Virus record (IMG/VR): IMGVR_UViG_3300035162_002058
Location: 1 to 33,832 of that record
Length of the DNA: 33,832 nt
Direction: 5' to 3' (one strand)
Origin: a virus
Part shown: positions 1 through 9,595 of the stretch, in pieces
Position numbering within the stretch: the first letter of the stretch is position 1
Layout: each line of letters opens with the position of its first letter
Position numbers and translations under genes: made by a program
Notes under the pieces: generated by a model
Told to the model about the DNA's origin: nothing
What the model saw: the letters and a program-made list of their open reading frames with translations, nothing else
Databases searched by the model: none

Positions 1-3000
1 CTGGATGTTCACTCTTAGATGCACTTACACCTGTGCATCGAACAGTGGCGAAGTCACCGACATTGAAACCGCGTGGGCCTTTTGCGCTCCCTACATTCAT
101 GTAGTGTTCTTTACCAACTTGCTGTGTGCGCTTACCATAGTGTTCGGGATTCATGAGTGGTCCGACACCGATGGTGTAGTTTTTACCAGCACGCGAAAGT
201 ATGATGACATCAAGCATTTTTTCTTTACTCAACAGCACCCACTTAGGGTGACGAGGTTCACCTTTCATGTATGTAGCGTTAGCATCCCGCAAAAGAATAT
301 CCATGTTGTTTTCGTTCTGCAAACTCTCAACCGCAACGGATAATCCTTCATCATCGCTACGCTTGGTGTTAATTGGTTCGGGCATTTTAATGTGTTCACT
401 TGATTCATATTGAGCGCGGAGATGACGGATGCGGTCTTTCGTTGGCATGTTGTGTGTTTCTTCGTCTGCTGTTTTCAACAAATCAATGACAGTCATTATC
501 CCGTCATGCAGTATAGCATGGACTACGAAATCTTTCTCATACACTTTAGTGACTTCTTCATTGAATATCTTATCCAACTTAATGTCACCGTCAGCACCGT
601 AAGCGGTCATCTTTTTACCTTTCTTTGTCGCGATGATATGTTCACCTTGAGGATAGAGGCTGATGACCCAATCACCAACAAATCCGCGCAATTGCTTCAA
701 GTCTTCTAAATCGAAAATGCGATGCATAAACTTGACTGGTTGTGGTTTCCCATCGTCTTTAATGATGAGTGTGTCATCAAGCGCGACATCAAGAAGATGT
801 GAAGAGTGAGCGAAAAGTGAAGGGTCTGTGGATTGCATTGCTCCCGGTGTTAATGGCATGTCCGATTGCATAGCCATTGTTTGATTGATGGCTTGACCTA
901 CACGCGTGTTTGGGTTTGGTTCGTTATCGGAGTGTTGATACCCGACCATGTGAGTTGTAGCGGTTGATGGGTCGAGGGGTTTGAGTGCAGGGTTGACGCG
1001 TCTCATCATATCTCGCGGAAACACCATCTGTTGCGGTGAAGGAGGATTATACACATGATTATCGTTGTCTTCCAAATACAAATTGCCATCTGCCATCGCG
1101 CCCGGTCTTGCGATGAATGGTGTAGTTGTCCCGAACCCACTGTTAAACTTCTTATCCGCGCTTGTATGAATTGGCACAACAGGAGCGTTATTGAAATTAC
1201 TCCCACCTATCACAGTTGACTCTTCTGTTGATGATGACTTGTCAAATATCTGTGTTGAAGTGGAGTCGTTAAGTAAAGAAGCAATCTTTTGCAGACTTGA
1301 TGGTTTGTTGAAATCCATTAAGCGTTTCGCTTTTTTCGCTAAATTGCCTTTGAAACTTTGCAGTTTTTTTGTATCTAATCCAACATCGCTCCCTTCTCTT
1401 GTTTGCTTCACCGTGTTATGAAGCAACTTTATTATGAGTTCGCGCTCTTTGTTCATGTTGATAGGATTGCCTTTTTTATCAAGAATGCTTTCTCCACCAC
1501 TTCTTGTCATGTCTTGACCATGAAATAAGCCACCATCATTGAAAACGAAATTGTTTCCGCTCCTTTTAGGAATGTTGATGATGTCATAAACTTCACTTTT
1601 TTCTTCACCTCGTATAGCGCGACCGTCTTTCGATACTGGGTGGTATCTTGCTTTGAATGCTTCATCGAAACTGATTTGTTGTTGTGCCGCGGCTTTTTTC
1701 ACGCTACTGATTATCGTGTCGAACATTCTTATTTCTTCTTCATCAATTTCGTTTGAGTCTTTCGCGAGGTGTGACATCACCTTGTATCCACTTGGTTGAA
1801 CACCGCCGAAGATACCATCTTTCATTTCACTGGCTTGGTAAGAAGAGTCTTGGTGTGTATCACGCTTGACTTTGATGTTGGCTAATGCTTCAACCTCGTC
1901 AGTTGATAAGTCGAATGATGCACTCTTACCACCCAATTTGATGTTATTTTCACCGCTAAACAATTTTCTCTTCTCATCCGGTTCCATGTGTAGTATTTGT
2001 TCCGCGAGTTTGAGTGTGTAGCCAGTAGCCGCGTGTGCTTCGTTATTTTCCTTAGTATAAACATCGGGATATATTTTTTCTATCGCAGGTTGCAATGCTT
2101 TGTATATCTTTTCAACACCGCGCAAAGTATCAAGGTGGTTTGATATTCGTTGATTGGAATGATTCAACTTTACTTCACCACCATCAAGAGGTGGCGCGGC
2201 GCGGCGAATCTCCATCATTCTTTTCTCAATCATCTCTTGACTGTCTTCGTCGTTGTTTTTTCGAGCGATTTGTAATGCACTCCCTAACATCGTTAGATGT
2301 TGCGAAGCGAGATAAGAAGGGGTTGGTGCTATGACAAGAGCCGACAATGCAGGGTTTTCTTCGTCACCATGTTGACGATAAGCAACAACTTTACCTTTGT
2401 CATCTTTGTAGTTTTTGAGCATTTTTTCAAGTTCCTCATGACGATTACCCATAGCGGTATCATCACCTGCTTGTTTTGCTTGAATGTATTCTTGGTCAAG
2501 ACCTTTCAGTTCTTGTAGCAGTCTGCCTCGCGAACGAATGTTTTGCACTTGCGCGTCGGGTAATTCGTATGTGTCATTGAAGTTGAGCATGTTGTAATTG
2601 TCTAAATCTTCTTTGTGATATATCGCGAATTGAGTTGGTTCTTCAACACCCTCGCTAATCTCTCTCATCATATCTCGACCCGTTCTGCCACCATAGCCTA
2701 TGATGTCCTTGTGATGCGAACCGTCTTTGATAGCCTGTAATGGGTTCTCGATTTCACCATTCATGAGTTTGTTAAAGAACTCCAAAGCGGCATCATCGTG
2801 TTGAGTTAACGGGTTGTGCAGACCGAGTAACCCCGCGTCTATCATCATTTTGTCTTCTTGAGAGTGTTTGTTCTTGGTGATGCCGAAATCACCTTTACCA
2901 CCCTTTATGTTATCCCTATCAAACATTCTTCTCTTACCATTACTTTGTGCATGGATTCTCGTTTTGCGCGTAGTCAGCATCGGGGTATGAAGCGAGGCTT

Positions 3001-5263
3001 CTGTGCTTTGAACAGGTAAGCCATCGAGAGCAGTGAACCCAACATGGTCTTTCATGTTAACACCAAGATGGTTGCCGTGAGCCATGAACCATGAGTTCAA
3101 GCCTCTCGTCGCGGGAGTCATTGGTGAAGGCATACCTTCCGTATATTCTTCTAACTGTTCTTGAGGTCTTAGCAAATCTTCGGGGTTTTCTTCTGCCGCG
3201 AAAGGATTGATGATACCTTCTGCTACATCTTGTGAAGTTGTCTCTTTGCGCGGAACTTCAATACGAACAACTTCACCGTTATCGAATTGAGCCAACTGCT
3301 CTTCGTAGTTTTGGATATTGTATTTGCGCAGTGTTCGCTCTAAGTCAACTCTCATTTGACCTTCATCATCCGCTTTCGCTGGGTCGAACTCATTTATTTG
3401 CTCAACTGATTTATGCGCCCCACCACCTTCTTTTTCACCTCGCGATGGGAGCATAAACCTTCTTTCGGGTAAAGGTGAGTAAAGCATGTTAGGCATAGAT
3501 TCTTGATAATGCACACCGAAGTCGGCACTTTCTCCATCCGCGTTACCTCTTCTGTTGCCAACCCCTTCCATCAAAATACCGAGGGGTGACTTTGAAATTA
3601 GTGGTTCTTTTGTCATATCAAACTCTTCGTTTGTTTTATGACTGTGGGTATAACCCTGCAATGTTTGTCGCATTATGTCCGCGTATTCTTTTGTCCCATA
3701 CGAAATCAAACTTTGTTCGATGATGCTTTTGAGTTCATCGTCTTCAAAGAGTCCGTGGTTCACTAAGTCTTTCATGTCGGGTAATTCCGATGTCATGTAA
3801 ATGAAAGTGCCATATTCACTCTCGTTTATGTGTGGATATTGAGGGTTGTCATCATCTTCAATGACTTCGCTATCAGCGTGTTTTTCTTTATATCGTCCAA
3901 CCATTTGATTGAAGTCAACATCTTGTAAAGCATTTTGTAGCGTATCATCCTCAATCCTACCCCACTTGTTGTCTTCCAACTTCTCTCTTATGTCTTGGTG
4001 CTTTTCTTCAATGTCATTTTTTGCTTCGCGTGCGGCTCTTTCTGTAAAGCGATTTGGTAAAACATGGTTCATACCGTTTCTGTTTGAGCCACCCGCGTAA
4101 AGAGTATTCAACATGTTATCCATGAGATAAGCGTGGTTAGCCATGTATCCTCGCGCACCGGGTCCGAGAATCTTGTTGATGAATGAATCATCAATTGAGC
4201 CGTCTTCTTGAACACCTCCACTTGTTTCCAGCATCCATCTTTTGATTTTGTAAATGTCATCATAGGGGAGCATGGATATACCAAGACGGTGAATATCGTC
4301 ACCGATACGACCGAAGTTTCTTTGGTCTTTGACTGGTTTTCTGCGCGTGTCGTTGTATCCATCCGCCAATTCGCGTAGTTGTTGAATAGGAGATTGCTTA
4401 CCGTCACCATCGCGTATTGTGTTACCGTCATCATCAAACAATAAATCGAAAATTTCTTCGCGAGGAACGCCTTCGTTTTCCCAATTCTTTACGCGCATGA
4501 AATGTTCATCAAGCATAGGGTGAGCAAGTAAGTCATGACCCTTACCGTAGCGTTCACCAAAAGCCTTGATGAATTCATCTTTACCAGTCTTGTAAATTGA
4601 TTTTAAGGTGACATTGTTCCCTCTCCATTTACCGAACATGTGTTGTTGTTTGAGAACGGGGTGAAGACCATCTGCTGTTTTTATCATCGCTTCGTTGAGC
4701 CTTTCAGCGTTTTTTCCTTTATTACCGTAAAGGTATCTGTTGAGTTGTTGCCACAGTGGTTTTTCTCCATAAGCAACTTCATCTTTGCGCGAAGGGTGAA
4801 GATTGAGTGTTTTGAACATAGAATGCTTACCCACGATGTCATCACCGCGTTCAGCAATGTTGGGTATAGTATCATCAAAACGGCGACCAATAGCCATTCT
4901 CACCATTGCATCAATTGATTTTTCATCGCCGGTCATCATCGCCTTAGCCCAATCATCGCTGTGAAACAAAGGTCTTGCCTTATGATGACGCGACGGTGCT
5001 GGTTCATGGATTGTCGAACCACCGGAAAAAATTCTTTCCATCCCTCTATCCGAGGGGTTCCTAACTTGGAGTTCGGGTTGGAGTTCATCAATATACGCTT
5101 TGGCGTTTTTCTTGAATAGGGGTTGCGTGTATCCTTGATTCTCCAAGTTGTTAGCACTTAGAAGAACATTGACCGCTTCGTCGCGAGCATCTGCTTTGTT
5201 GATTAAAGCGTAAGTGAATTCATCCACTACACGCTTGTGGTATTGCAATGCATCTTCGCGCAC
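1..5263 (-). CDS. Giant structural-type protein with C-terminal ligase-like module (partial, runs off left edge)
   Basis: An open frame of 1754 codons starts at a GTG (5263-5261) and reaches the left edge without a stop. An in-frame TGA lies two codons upstream, and GAGGTGGTG sits about 7 bases before the GTG, which fixes the start. The first ~1490 residues are hydrophilic, helix-rich and rich in D/E/N/K/H, with no domain I recognise. From about residue 1530 the pattern follows ATP-dependent DNA ligases. A degenerate motif I (SLYPQGEH, 1535-1542) has Tyr1537 where the nucleotidylated Lys should be. It is followed by HDGIMTVIDLL (about 1586-1596, like motif III), MDILLRDANATY (1654 on, like motif IV with Arg1659 for Lys), WVLLSK (1675-1680, like motif V) and an OB-fold-like stretch. 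It is the last gene of the packaging operon, 11 bases after the gene before it. A virion role is inferred from position only. Confidence 0.88.
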   Translation of the reverse strand, partial: MREDALQYHKRVVDEFTYALINKADARDEAVNVLLSANNLENQGYTQPLFKKNAKAYIDELQPELQVRNPSDRGMERIFSGGSTIHEPAPSRHHKARPLFHSDDWAKAMMTGDEKSIDAMVRMAIGRRFDDTIPNIAERGDDIVGKHSMFKTLNLHPSRKDEVAYGEKPLWQQLNRYLYGNKGKNAERLNEAMIKTADGLHPVLKQQHMFGKWRGNNVTLKSIYKTGKDEFIKAFGERYGKGHDLLAHPMLDEHFMRVKNWENEGVPREEIFDLLFDDDGNTIRDGDGKQSPIQQLRELADGYNDTRRKPVKDQRNFGRIGDDIHRLGISMLPYDDIYKIKRWMLETSGGVQEDGSIDDSFINKILGPGARGYMANHAYLMDNMLNTLYAGGSNRNGMNHVLPNRFTERAAREAKNDIEEKHQDIREKLEDNKWGRIEDDTLQNALQDVDFNQMVGRYKEKHADSEVIEDDDNPQYPHINESEYGTFIYMTSELPDMKDLVNHGLFEDDELKSIIEQSLISYGTKEYADIMRQTLQGYTHSHKTNEEFDMTKEPLISKSPLGILMEGVGNRRGNADGESADFGVHYQESMPNMLYSPLPERRFMLPSRGEKEGGGAHKSVEQINEFDPAKADDEGQMRVDLERTLRKYNIQNYEEQLAQFDNGEVVRIEVPRKETTSQDVAEGIINPFAAEENPEDLLRPQEQLEEYTEGMPSPMTPATRGLNSWFMAHGNHLGVNMKDHVGFTALDGLPVQSTEASLHTPMLTTRKTRIHAQSNGKRRMFDRDNIKGGKGDFGITKNKHSQEDKMMIDAGLLGLHNPLTQHDDAALEFFNKLMNGEIENPLQAIKDGSHHKDIIGYGGRTGRDMMREISEGVEEPTQFAIYHKEDLDNYNMLNFNDTYELPDAQVQNIRSRGRLLQELKGLDQEYIQAKQAGDDTAMGNRHEELEKMLKNYKDDKGKVVAYRQHGDEENPALSALVIAPTPSYLASQHLTMLGSALQIARKNNDEDSQEMIEKRMMEIRRAAPPLDGGEVKLNHSNQRISNHLDTLRGVEKIYKALQPAIEKIYPDVYTKENNEAHAATGYTLKLAEQILHMEPDEKRKLFSGENNIKLGGKSASFDLSTDEVEALANIKVKRDTHQDSSYQASEMKDGIFGGVQPSGYKVMSHLAKDSNEIDEEEIRMFDTIISSVKKAAAQQQISFDEAFKARYHPVSKDGRAIRGEEKSEVYDIINIPKRSGNNFVFNDGGLFHGQDMTRSGGESILDKKGNPINMNKERELIIKLLHNTVKQTREGSDVGLDTKKLQSFKGNLAKKAKRLMDFNKPSSLQKIASLLNDSTSTQIFDKSSSTEESTVIGGSNFNNAPVVPIHTSADKKFNSGFGTTTPFIARPGAMADGNLYLEDNDNHVYNPPSPQQMVFPRDMMRRVNPALKPLDPSTATTHMVGYQHSDNEPNPNTRVGQAINQTMAMQSDMPLTPGAMQSTDPSLFAHSSHLLDVALDDTLIIKDDGKPQPVKFMHRIFDLEDLKQLRGFVGDWVISLYPQGEHIIATKKGKKMTAYGADGDIKLDKIFNEEVTKVYEKDFVVHAILHDGIMTVIDLLKTADEETHNMPTKDRIRHLRAQYESSEHIKMPEPINTKRSDDEGLSVAVESLQNENNMDILLRDANATYMKGEPRHPKWVLLSKEKMLDVIILSRAGKNYTIGVGPLMNPEHYGKRTQQVGKEHYMNVGSAKGPRGFNVGDFATVRCTGVSASKSEHP

Positions 5264-5274
5264 ACTTCACCACC

Positions 5275-5634
5275 TCAAGAATAATCGGTGAGGTTGTATG
5301 CTCCTTGAGGATTCTTGTCGGATGGGTCACCCGCTTTATTCTCATGTGCTTCTAAAGCATTATCGTGTGATGAATGTTGCATAGAGTCCAACTTAATCTC
5401 TTCTTTTTTAGGGTCTGTGCGCTTTACATCCTCGACGGTGATTCGTCGTTGGTTGGTGTCGTAATACCCTGTGCGGACAGGCTCACTGCCTGTGACATTT
5501 GCAAAGAGGTCGGCACTTTCTGTCCCGAAGTCTTTTGTTTCTTTGTCAACTTTCGCAATCAATTCTTCTGCTTTCGCAACCAGTTCATCAACATCGGGTG
5601 CAAACTTACCTGCTTCAACTTTCATTGGCTTCAT
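5275..5634 (-). CDS. Small acidic hypothetical protein
   Basis: 119 aa, unrecognised. The first ~45 residues look like an amphipathic helix (repeated EL/AK pattern, residues 15-35). The rest is polar and probably disordered, rich in D, E, K and N. Its ATG overlaps the stop of the preceding gene in an ATGA, so it is probably translationally coupled. It sits between the portal block and the left giant protein, where tailed phages often keep small head-completion or scaffold proteins. That role is only a positional guess. Confidence 0.8.
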   Translation of the reverse strand: MKPMKVEAGKFAPDVDELVAKAEELIAKVDKETKDFGTESADLFANVTGSEPVRTGYYDTNQRRITVEDVKRTDPKKEEIKLDSMQHSSHDNALEAHENKAGDPSDKNPQGAYNLTDYS

Positions 5635-5981
5635 TGGTCAACTCTCCTTCCTTCGACTTGCGCGGCTGTGTTAGCCATCGCGTGAATATCGTCCCAATTC
5701 ATATCATGCCATTCTTCATTTGAAGAAGGCATACTCATACCCGATTCATCAATAGCATTAGCGGCTTTAGAAATAACATCCTCTCGGTCACCGCGTAATG
5801 GGTCACCCCACACATCTTCTGCTTGAGGTGTTTTAGCGCGAACAAATCCAGCGCGCTTTAGAAATAATTCCGGTGTGTTCATACTTTTACGCATGTTGTT
5901 AAGTTCAGCATCCATAGATTCCATCTTAGAGATGAGGGCTTTCATCAACATCACGGCATCTGTATCATCGGACACGCTCAC
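5631..5981 (-). CDS. Small hypothetical protein with N-terminal helix
   Basis: 116 aa, unrecognised. An N-terminal helical segment (residues 8-38, heptad-like M/L spacing) could form a coiled coil. A polar, Trp-containing acidic C-terminal half follows (EEWHDMNWDDIH around residue 88). The start and stop overlap the flanking genes by ATGA on both sides (5981-5978 and 5634-5631), so it belongs to a tightly coupled run of three small genes after the portal. No catalytic motif is visible. Confidence 0.8.
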   Translation of the reverse strand: MSVSDDTDAVMLMKALISKMESMDAELNNMRKSMNTPELFLKRAGFVRAKTPQAEDVWGDPLRGDREDVISKAANAIDESGMSMPSSNEEWHDMNWDDIHAMANTAAQVEGRRVDQ

Positions 5982-6328
5982 ACCTGTCCTTGTTTCTTGA
6001 AGTGTCCACCAATTCTATCCGGTCCGATGTAACCCATAGGTCGCTCGCTTTTCGCGATAACACCTTGAGTGCTGTTGAATTGCATAACAGGTGCGCCACC
6101 AGCGAATCGGTCATTGACTCCAATTACCTTTACTTCATTTTGTGATTTGTAAATTGCGGTGACATCATCAGCGAGGAAGTCAGCGGTCGCGTTGATACTG
6201 CGTAGGAACTGTTCGGCTGATACAAGGTCGTTGTTTGCGAGTGCAACTTTGAACTCGGACATTGCTGATTCCAGTTTGCGCACCATAGGGTCCATCTTAT
6301 TGAGAAGGTTGCTCATGCAGTAAGCCAT
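5978..6328 (-). CDS. Small hypothetical protein downstream of portal
   Basis: 116 aa, unrecognised. Residues 5-60 look fully helical (EFKVALANNDLVSAEQFLRS and surroundings), followed by a Gly-rich, probably extended C terminus (GYIGPDRIGGHFKKQG). It lies 25 bases after the portal stop and is coupled by ATGA to the next gene. The ATG at 6328 has AAAGG about 11 bases upstream. An alternative ATG four codons later is possible. A head-assembly accessory role would fit the position but is not shown by the sequence. Confidence 0.8.
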   Translation of the reverse strand: MAYCMSNLLNKMDPMVRKLESAMSEFKVALANNDLVSAEQFLRSINATADFLADDVTAIYKSQNEVKVIGVNDRFAGGAPVMQFNSTQGVIAKSERPMGYIGPDRIGGHFKKQGQV

Positions 6329-6353
6329 GACCGCGCCGCCTTTGAATGTATCG

Positions 6354-8204
6354 CTAAAACCCGCTTTCTTTATTCTTACTTGTAGGGTCTTGCGCGGCTC
6401 TAACGCTATCTAACGCTTGTTCTAAAGGAGTCTTGTCTTTACCGTGTTGATTTTTCTTAGGTGATGGCGCACCCGATTGATGAGTTTCCGATGAGATAGG
6501 TGCAGGTCCGTTGTCGCGTTGCCCTGTTCCTTCACCGAGTCCAACTGCGCCACCTTTCTCCATCATCATAATTTGACCGCCTCCCGGTGGTGGGGACGCT
6601 CCCCCGCCGGGTGGAAGCCCACCACCGCCCGGTGGCATCATCGCGCCCCCACCCTGTGGAGGAATCCCGCCGCCCCCCGGCGGCATAGGTGGAGGCATAC
6701 CACCACCCGGCGGCATTCCGCCCGGTGGCATTCCGCCCGGTGGCATTCCGCCACCTGCGGCATTAGGGTCTTGAGGTTGAGGTTCGGGTTTTGTGTAAGT
6801 GAATCGTATGTCACTACCGCCGTCTTCTGTTAATTCGGGCTGGAAACCAAGTTGTTGCATACGCTGTGCGATGTTAACTTCTTGTTCATCGCGTCGTAGT
6901 CTTGTGATTTCATCCTCTTCTTCATTCGGATAAAGAGTTAATGTCCAATCTTCGACACCCATTTGGTCAAGCATTCTTGGGAACAATTCGCGTGAATATA
7001 ACTTCTGTCCCGATTCAACAGCGCGATTCGTAACGAGGATTTGCATTCCTTCATTATTCAGTCCACCGGACTTACCGCTATCCATCATGAATACATTGGA
7101 TACGCCATAGAAAGCCGCTATGCGCATTCGGATTTCATCACGAACTTGCGCGTATTGCATCTCATCAAGACTATCCATGAAACGAACGAACTCAACTTTA
7201 CCACGACCCGATGCTGATTCAATACCAACCTTCGGAATGTAGTGAGGGTCGCGCTCCATCTTCTCTTCTGCACCTTTCCAAAAGGCCGCTGTTGATTGAA
7301 TGTTATCTGTTGTGATAGCAAGAACACCGCGTGGTATTCTTCGCTTTTGATACGCGAGATAAATGTAAGTATCCATCGCTGTGAGTGATTGAGCCTGTCT
7401 CCACATGCTGGCAACAGGTGAGCGACCATACAGTTTAGATGGGTTGAATTTTGATGTGTGTAACACTTCACCGTCGATGTAGTATTGTGTTTTACCACTG
7501 CCAGCAGTATTGATGTAATGAACATCTTGTAATGGGAGTTCACATGAGTCACACTTATCATAGTCACCGTTATGTGGATATGTTTTATCACGATGGATAG
7601 GACATAGAAGGTATCGCCCTCCGCGCTTACCTGCTTTGTCTGCGACGATACGCATGAATGTTGGGTCACCACGGACAAGTTCTTTGACACGGAAAAATTC
7701 TATCTCGCCAGTATCGGGGTCGAGAAAATACTCTTTGATGAGTAATAAAAACGCGTCGTCAACAATATCTAAGTCCCATTCAATCTCTTTCATGACTTCA
7801 AGGAATGATTGGTCCATGCTGTTGCGTTCTTTCATCAACCAACGCGGGTAAATGATTTGGTCAGCGTCGGGGCTATCGAATTTTTCTTTGCCGCAAATTC
7901 GGCATTCTTGCACAGTATCATGTTGATATTCTTCACCACAGTTTTTGCATTTCTTGTGAAACTTCTTTTCCCAATAATACCCGCGACGAAAAATCTCTTG
8001 ACATAGCGTGTTGATTGTAGTTCTTAGGATGATTGATTCTTGAACCGTCGCGTAAAGTGCCGGAATTGAGACACCTTGAACAAGAACAGGTTCTTGGATA
8101 CCCGTCTTCCATAACGGCATCATTGGTTCGGGTGTTGTTCGCCTACTGAACGGCTTCGTCAGCGTTGATAAGAAACGCCCCACTAAGCCTTTTTCTTCTG
8201 CCAT
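6354..8204 (-). CDS. Portal-like protein with two zinc-binding insertions
   Basis: 616 aa. It is called the portal from its place right after the terminase block and from a portal-like body: an N-terminal helical part, a wing/crown region, then an R/E-rich segment (about 340-440) with the AAFYGVSNVFMMDSG and MQILVTNRAVESGQKLY stretches typical of portal stems. Two cysteine clusters interrupt it: C86/C89 with C101/C104, and C201/H204 with C218/C221. These suggest two small zinc ribbons. The tail from about residue 480 is a PPGG/GGM repeat, then an acidic-to-basic disordered end. The portal would form the dodecameric DNA channel at the capsid vertex and dock the terminase. Its ATG overlaps the preceding stop as TAATG. 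Zinc insertions of this kind are unusual for portals. Confidence 0.8.
   Translation of the reverse strand: MAEEKGLVGRFLSTLTKPFSRRTTPEPMMPLWKTGIQEPVLVQGVSIPALYATVQESIILRTTINTLCQEIFRRGYYWEKKFHKKCKNCGEEYQHDTVQECRICGKEKFDSPDADQIIYPRWLMKERNSMDQSFLEVMKEIEWDLDIVDDAFLLLIKEYFLDPDTGEIEFFRVKELVRGDPTFMRIVADKAGKRGGRYLLCPIHRDKTYPHNGDYDKCDSCELPLQDVHYINTAGSGKTQYYIDGEVLHTSKFNPSKLYGRSPVASMWRQAQSLTAMDTYIYLAYQKRRIPRGVLAITTDNIQSTAAFWKGAEEKMERDPHYIPKVGIESASGRGKVEFVRFMDSLDEMQYAQVRDEIRMRIAAFYGVSNVFMMDSGKSGGLNNEGMQILVTNRAVESGQKLYSRELFPRMLDQMGVEDWTLTLYPNEEEDEITRLRRDEQEVNIAQRMQQLGFQPELTEDGGSDIRFTYTKPEPQPQDPNAAGGGMPPGGMPPGGMPPGGGMPPPMPPGGGGIPPQGGGAMMPPGGGGLPPGGGASPPPGGGQIMMMEKGGAVGLGEGTGQRDNGPAPISSETHQSGAPSPKKNQHGKDKTPLEQALDSVRAAQDPTSKNKESGF
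6560..6765. repeat. Low-complexity Pro/Gly/Met repeat in portal tail
   Basis: An imperfect tandem repeat of GGTGGCATTCCGCC-like units (plus strand) encodes GGMPPGG blocks in the portal C terminus. The most regular copies are near 6708-6750. Such tracts are prone to expansion and contraction and are presumably disordered in the protein. Confidence 0.85.
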
Positions 8205-9595
8205 TACATCATCTCCACAAGTCGGGTCGCGTCGTCAAGAAGACGGAGGGTTTCACCGTCCCGACTAAACATCGCACGCACTCCCACCTCATCAATGTTC
8301 CACTCCTTCAAAAGTTCTTCACGCTTGTCGGGAACATCTTTCCAATTGAGCCATTTAACGATGCGGTAAAGTTCATCGCGTCGTGATTTAATGATGTCAG
8401 TTTTGCGACCGCGCACATCGAGCAATTCAATCACTGCACCAGCCTGTCCTTTTTTCATACGAAGATGTTGAGTAATACCTTTCATCAATTTACGCAAATC
8501 CTTCTCGCTGTAAAATTGAAGGCGATGCTGTGTGCGTCTGCTGTTTTTATGAATCTTCAAATCAGTTTGAAGAACGCCGCAACCAAGTGCTTTATGCAAC
8601 TGCTCGCAGTGTAACTTACCTCGTTCTCCTGTGGCGATGAAACCTGCTCTTGGTTCAAGACGCTTCGTGATAGTGATGTAACCATCAGCATCAAGGAAAC
8701 CCGCGGCGTAAGCCCACACATCTTTGAAAATTACACTGTTGTCGCGAACAAGACCCCAACCAATACCAATTTTCTCTATGTCATATTCAACACCATGCAT
8801 CTTGAACAAAGCGGATAACTTTTGAGTTGTTAAATGAGTTGTTCCTTGCATACTATTGAACACTTCTTTACTTGAAAGAGGTCCGCGCTCTTCAAGGATG
8901 TTTGCGGCTTTCGCGAGAAAAATTGCATCGGTCTTTTTTATATTGTCAACAGAATGAAGTGAGTTTTTCCATTCCTTCTTTGCGTTCTTTTTGATTTGTT
9001 GAGCATTGACCCACATATCTCGTTGTTCATCGTTGAAGTCACCCTCTATGAGAAGTAATTTACTGATAGTGTCGTTGGCTTTCTCCCATTGAAGACACGC
9101 TCTTCTTAATGCGTATTCGCGAGATATGCCATGTTTGCGTAACGCTTGAAGGTCACGGTCGTTGATACCTAAATTACGAACTGTTGTGTCATGCTTACCA
9201 ATCCACCCTATTGATTCCAAAGTCGCTTCGACTTCTTGTTTTTTCGCGATGCGGATAGCATCAATGGCTTCATCAATAGCCTCACGCATACTCTTGTTAA
9301 CACGACGCGCCATTCGTAAGTCTTTCACTAAGTCACCAGCATTACGACCGAACATGCTGTTGAACCAATCACCGTTAGGTCGAGAACGCTTGAGTTGTTG
9401 AGCAACTTGTTGAGCAATCTCTTTTTGCTCTTTTTCCTCTTCAATCTCGTTCGGTTTAGGAGGTATTGGGTTCGCGTTTGCTGTCCCCTCTCCCTCTTGA
9501 TTAGGCTTGGGTGCGTCACCAAAAGATGCACCTTGAATTGTATTTTTCAAAATAGCATCAATGAATGCTGTTTCATCGGATAAATCAATTCGCAA
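8204..9595 (-). CDS. LAGLIDADG-domain protein fused to coiled-coil and wHTH regions
   Basis: 463 aa from a TTG start (9595-9593) with GGTGA 8 bases upstream. Order: Pro/Glu-rich disordered N terminus with a Gln/Glu helix (50-70), an SMFGR motif (80-84), helical segments (95-215), a winged-helix-like segment (about 225-290, ERGPLSSKEVFNSMQ), then one LAGLIDADG motif (AGFLDADG, 298-305, both Asp present) with the usual following beta-rich core to about 400. One motif copy implies homodimerisation if it is an active homing endonuclease. The gene is stand-alone, not inside an intron or intein. It sits exactly between the terminase block and the portal with TAATG coupling to the portal, which suggests a fixed role in packaging or a domesticated nuclease rather than a random insertion. 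Confidence 0.85.
   Translation of the reverse strand: MRIDLSDETAFIDAILKNTIQGASFGDAPKPNQEGEGTANANPIPPKPNEIEEEKEQKEIAQQVAQQLKRSRPNGDWFNSMFGRNAGDLVKDLRMARRVNKSMREAIDEAIDAIRIAKKQEVEATLESIGWIGKHDTTVRNLGINDRDLQALRKHGISREYALRRACLQWEKANDTISKLLLIEGDFNDEQRDMWVNAQQIKKNAKKEWKNSLHSVDNIKKTDAIFLAKAANILEERGPLSSKEVFNSMQGTTHLTTQKLSALFKMHGVEYDIEKIGIGWGLVRDNSVIFKDVWAYAAGFLDADGYITITKRLEPRAGFIATGERGKLHCEQLHKALGCGVLQTDLKIHKNSRRTQHRLQFYSEKDLRKLMKGITQHLRMKKGQAGAVIELLDVRGRKTDIIKSRRDELYRIVKWLNWKDVPDKREELLKEWNIDEVGVRAMFSRDGETLRLLDDATRLVEMM

Noticed and set aside
5374-5723. Three overlapping plus-strand frames opposite the small acidic genes
   Set aside because: They overlap each other and two coupled minus-strand genes; their composition is that of antisense translation.
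7118-7690. 190-codon minus-strand frame inside the portal gene
   Set aside because: It lies in another frame of the portal, whose frame has clear domain content. The shadow translation has no recognisable features.
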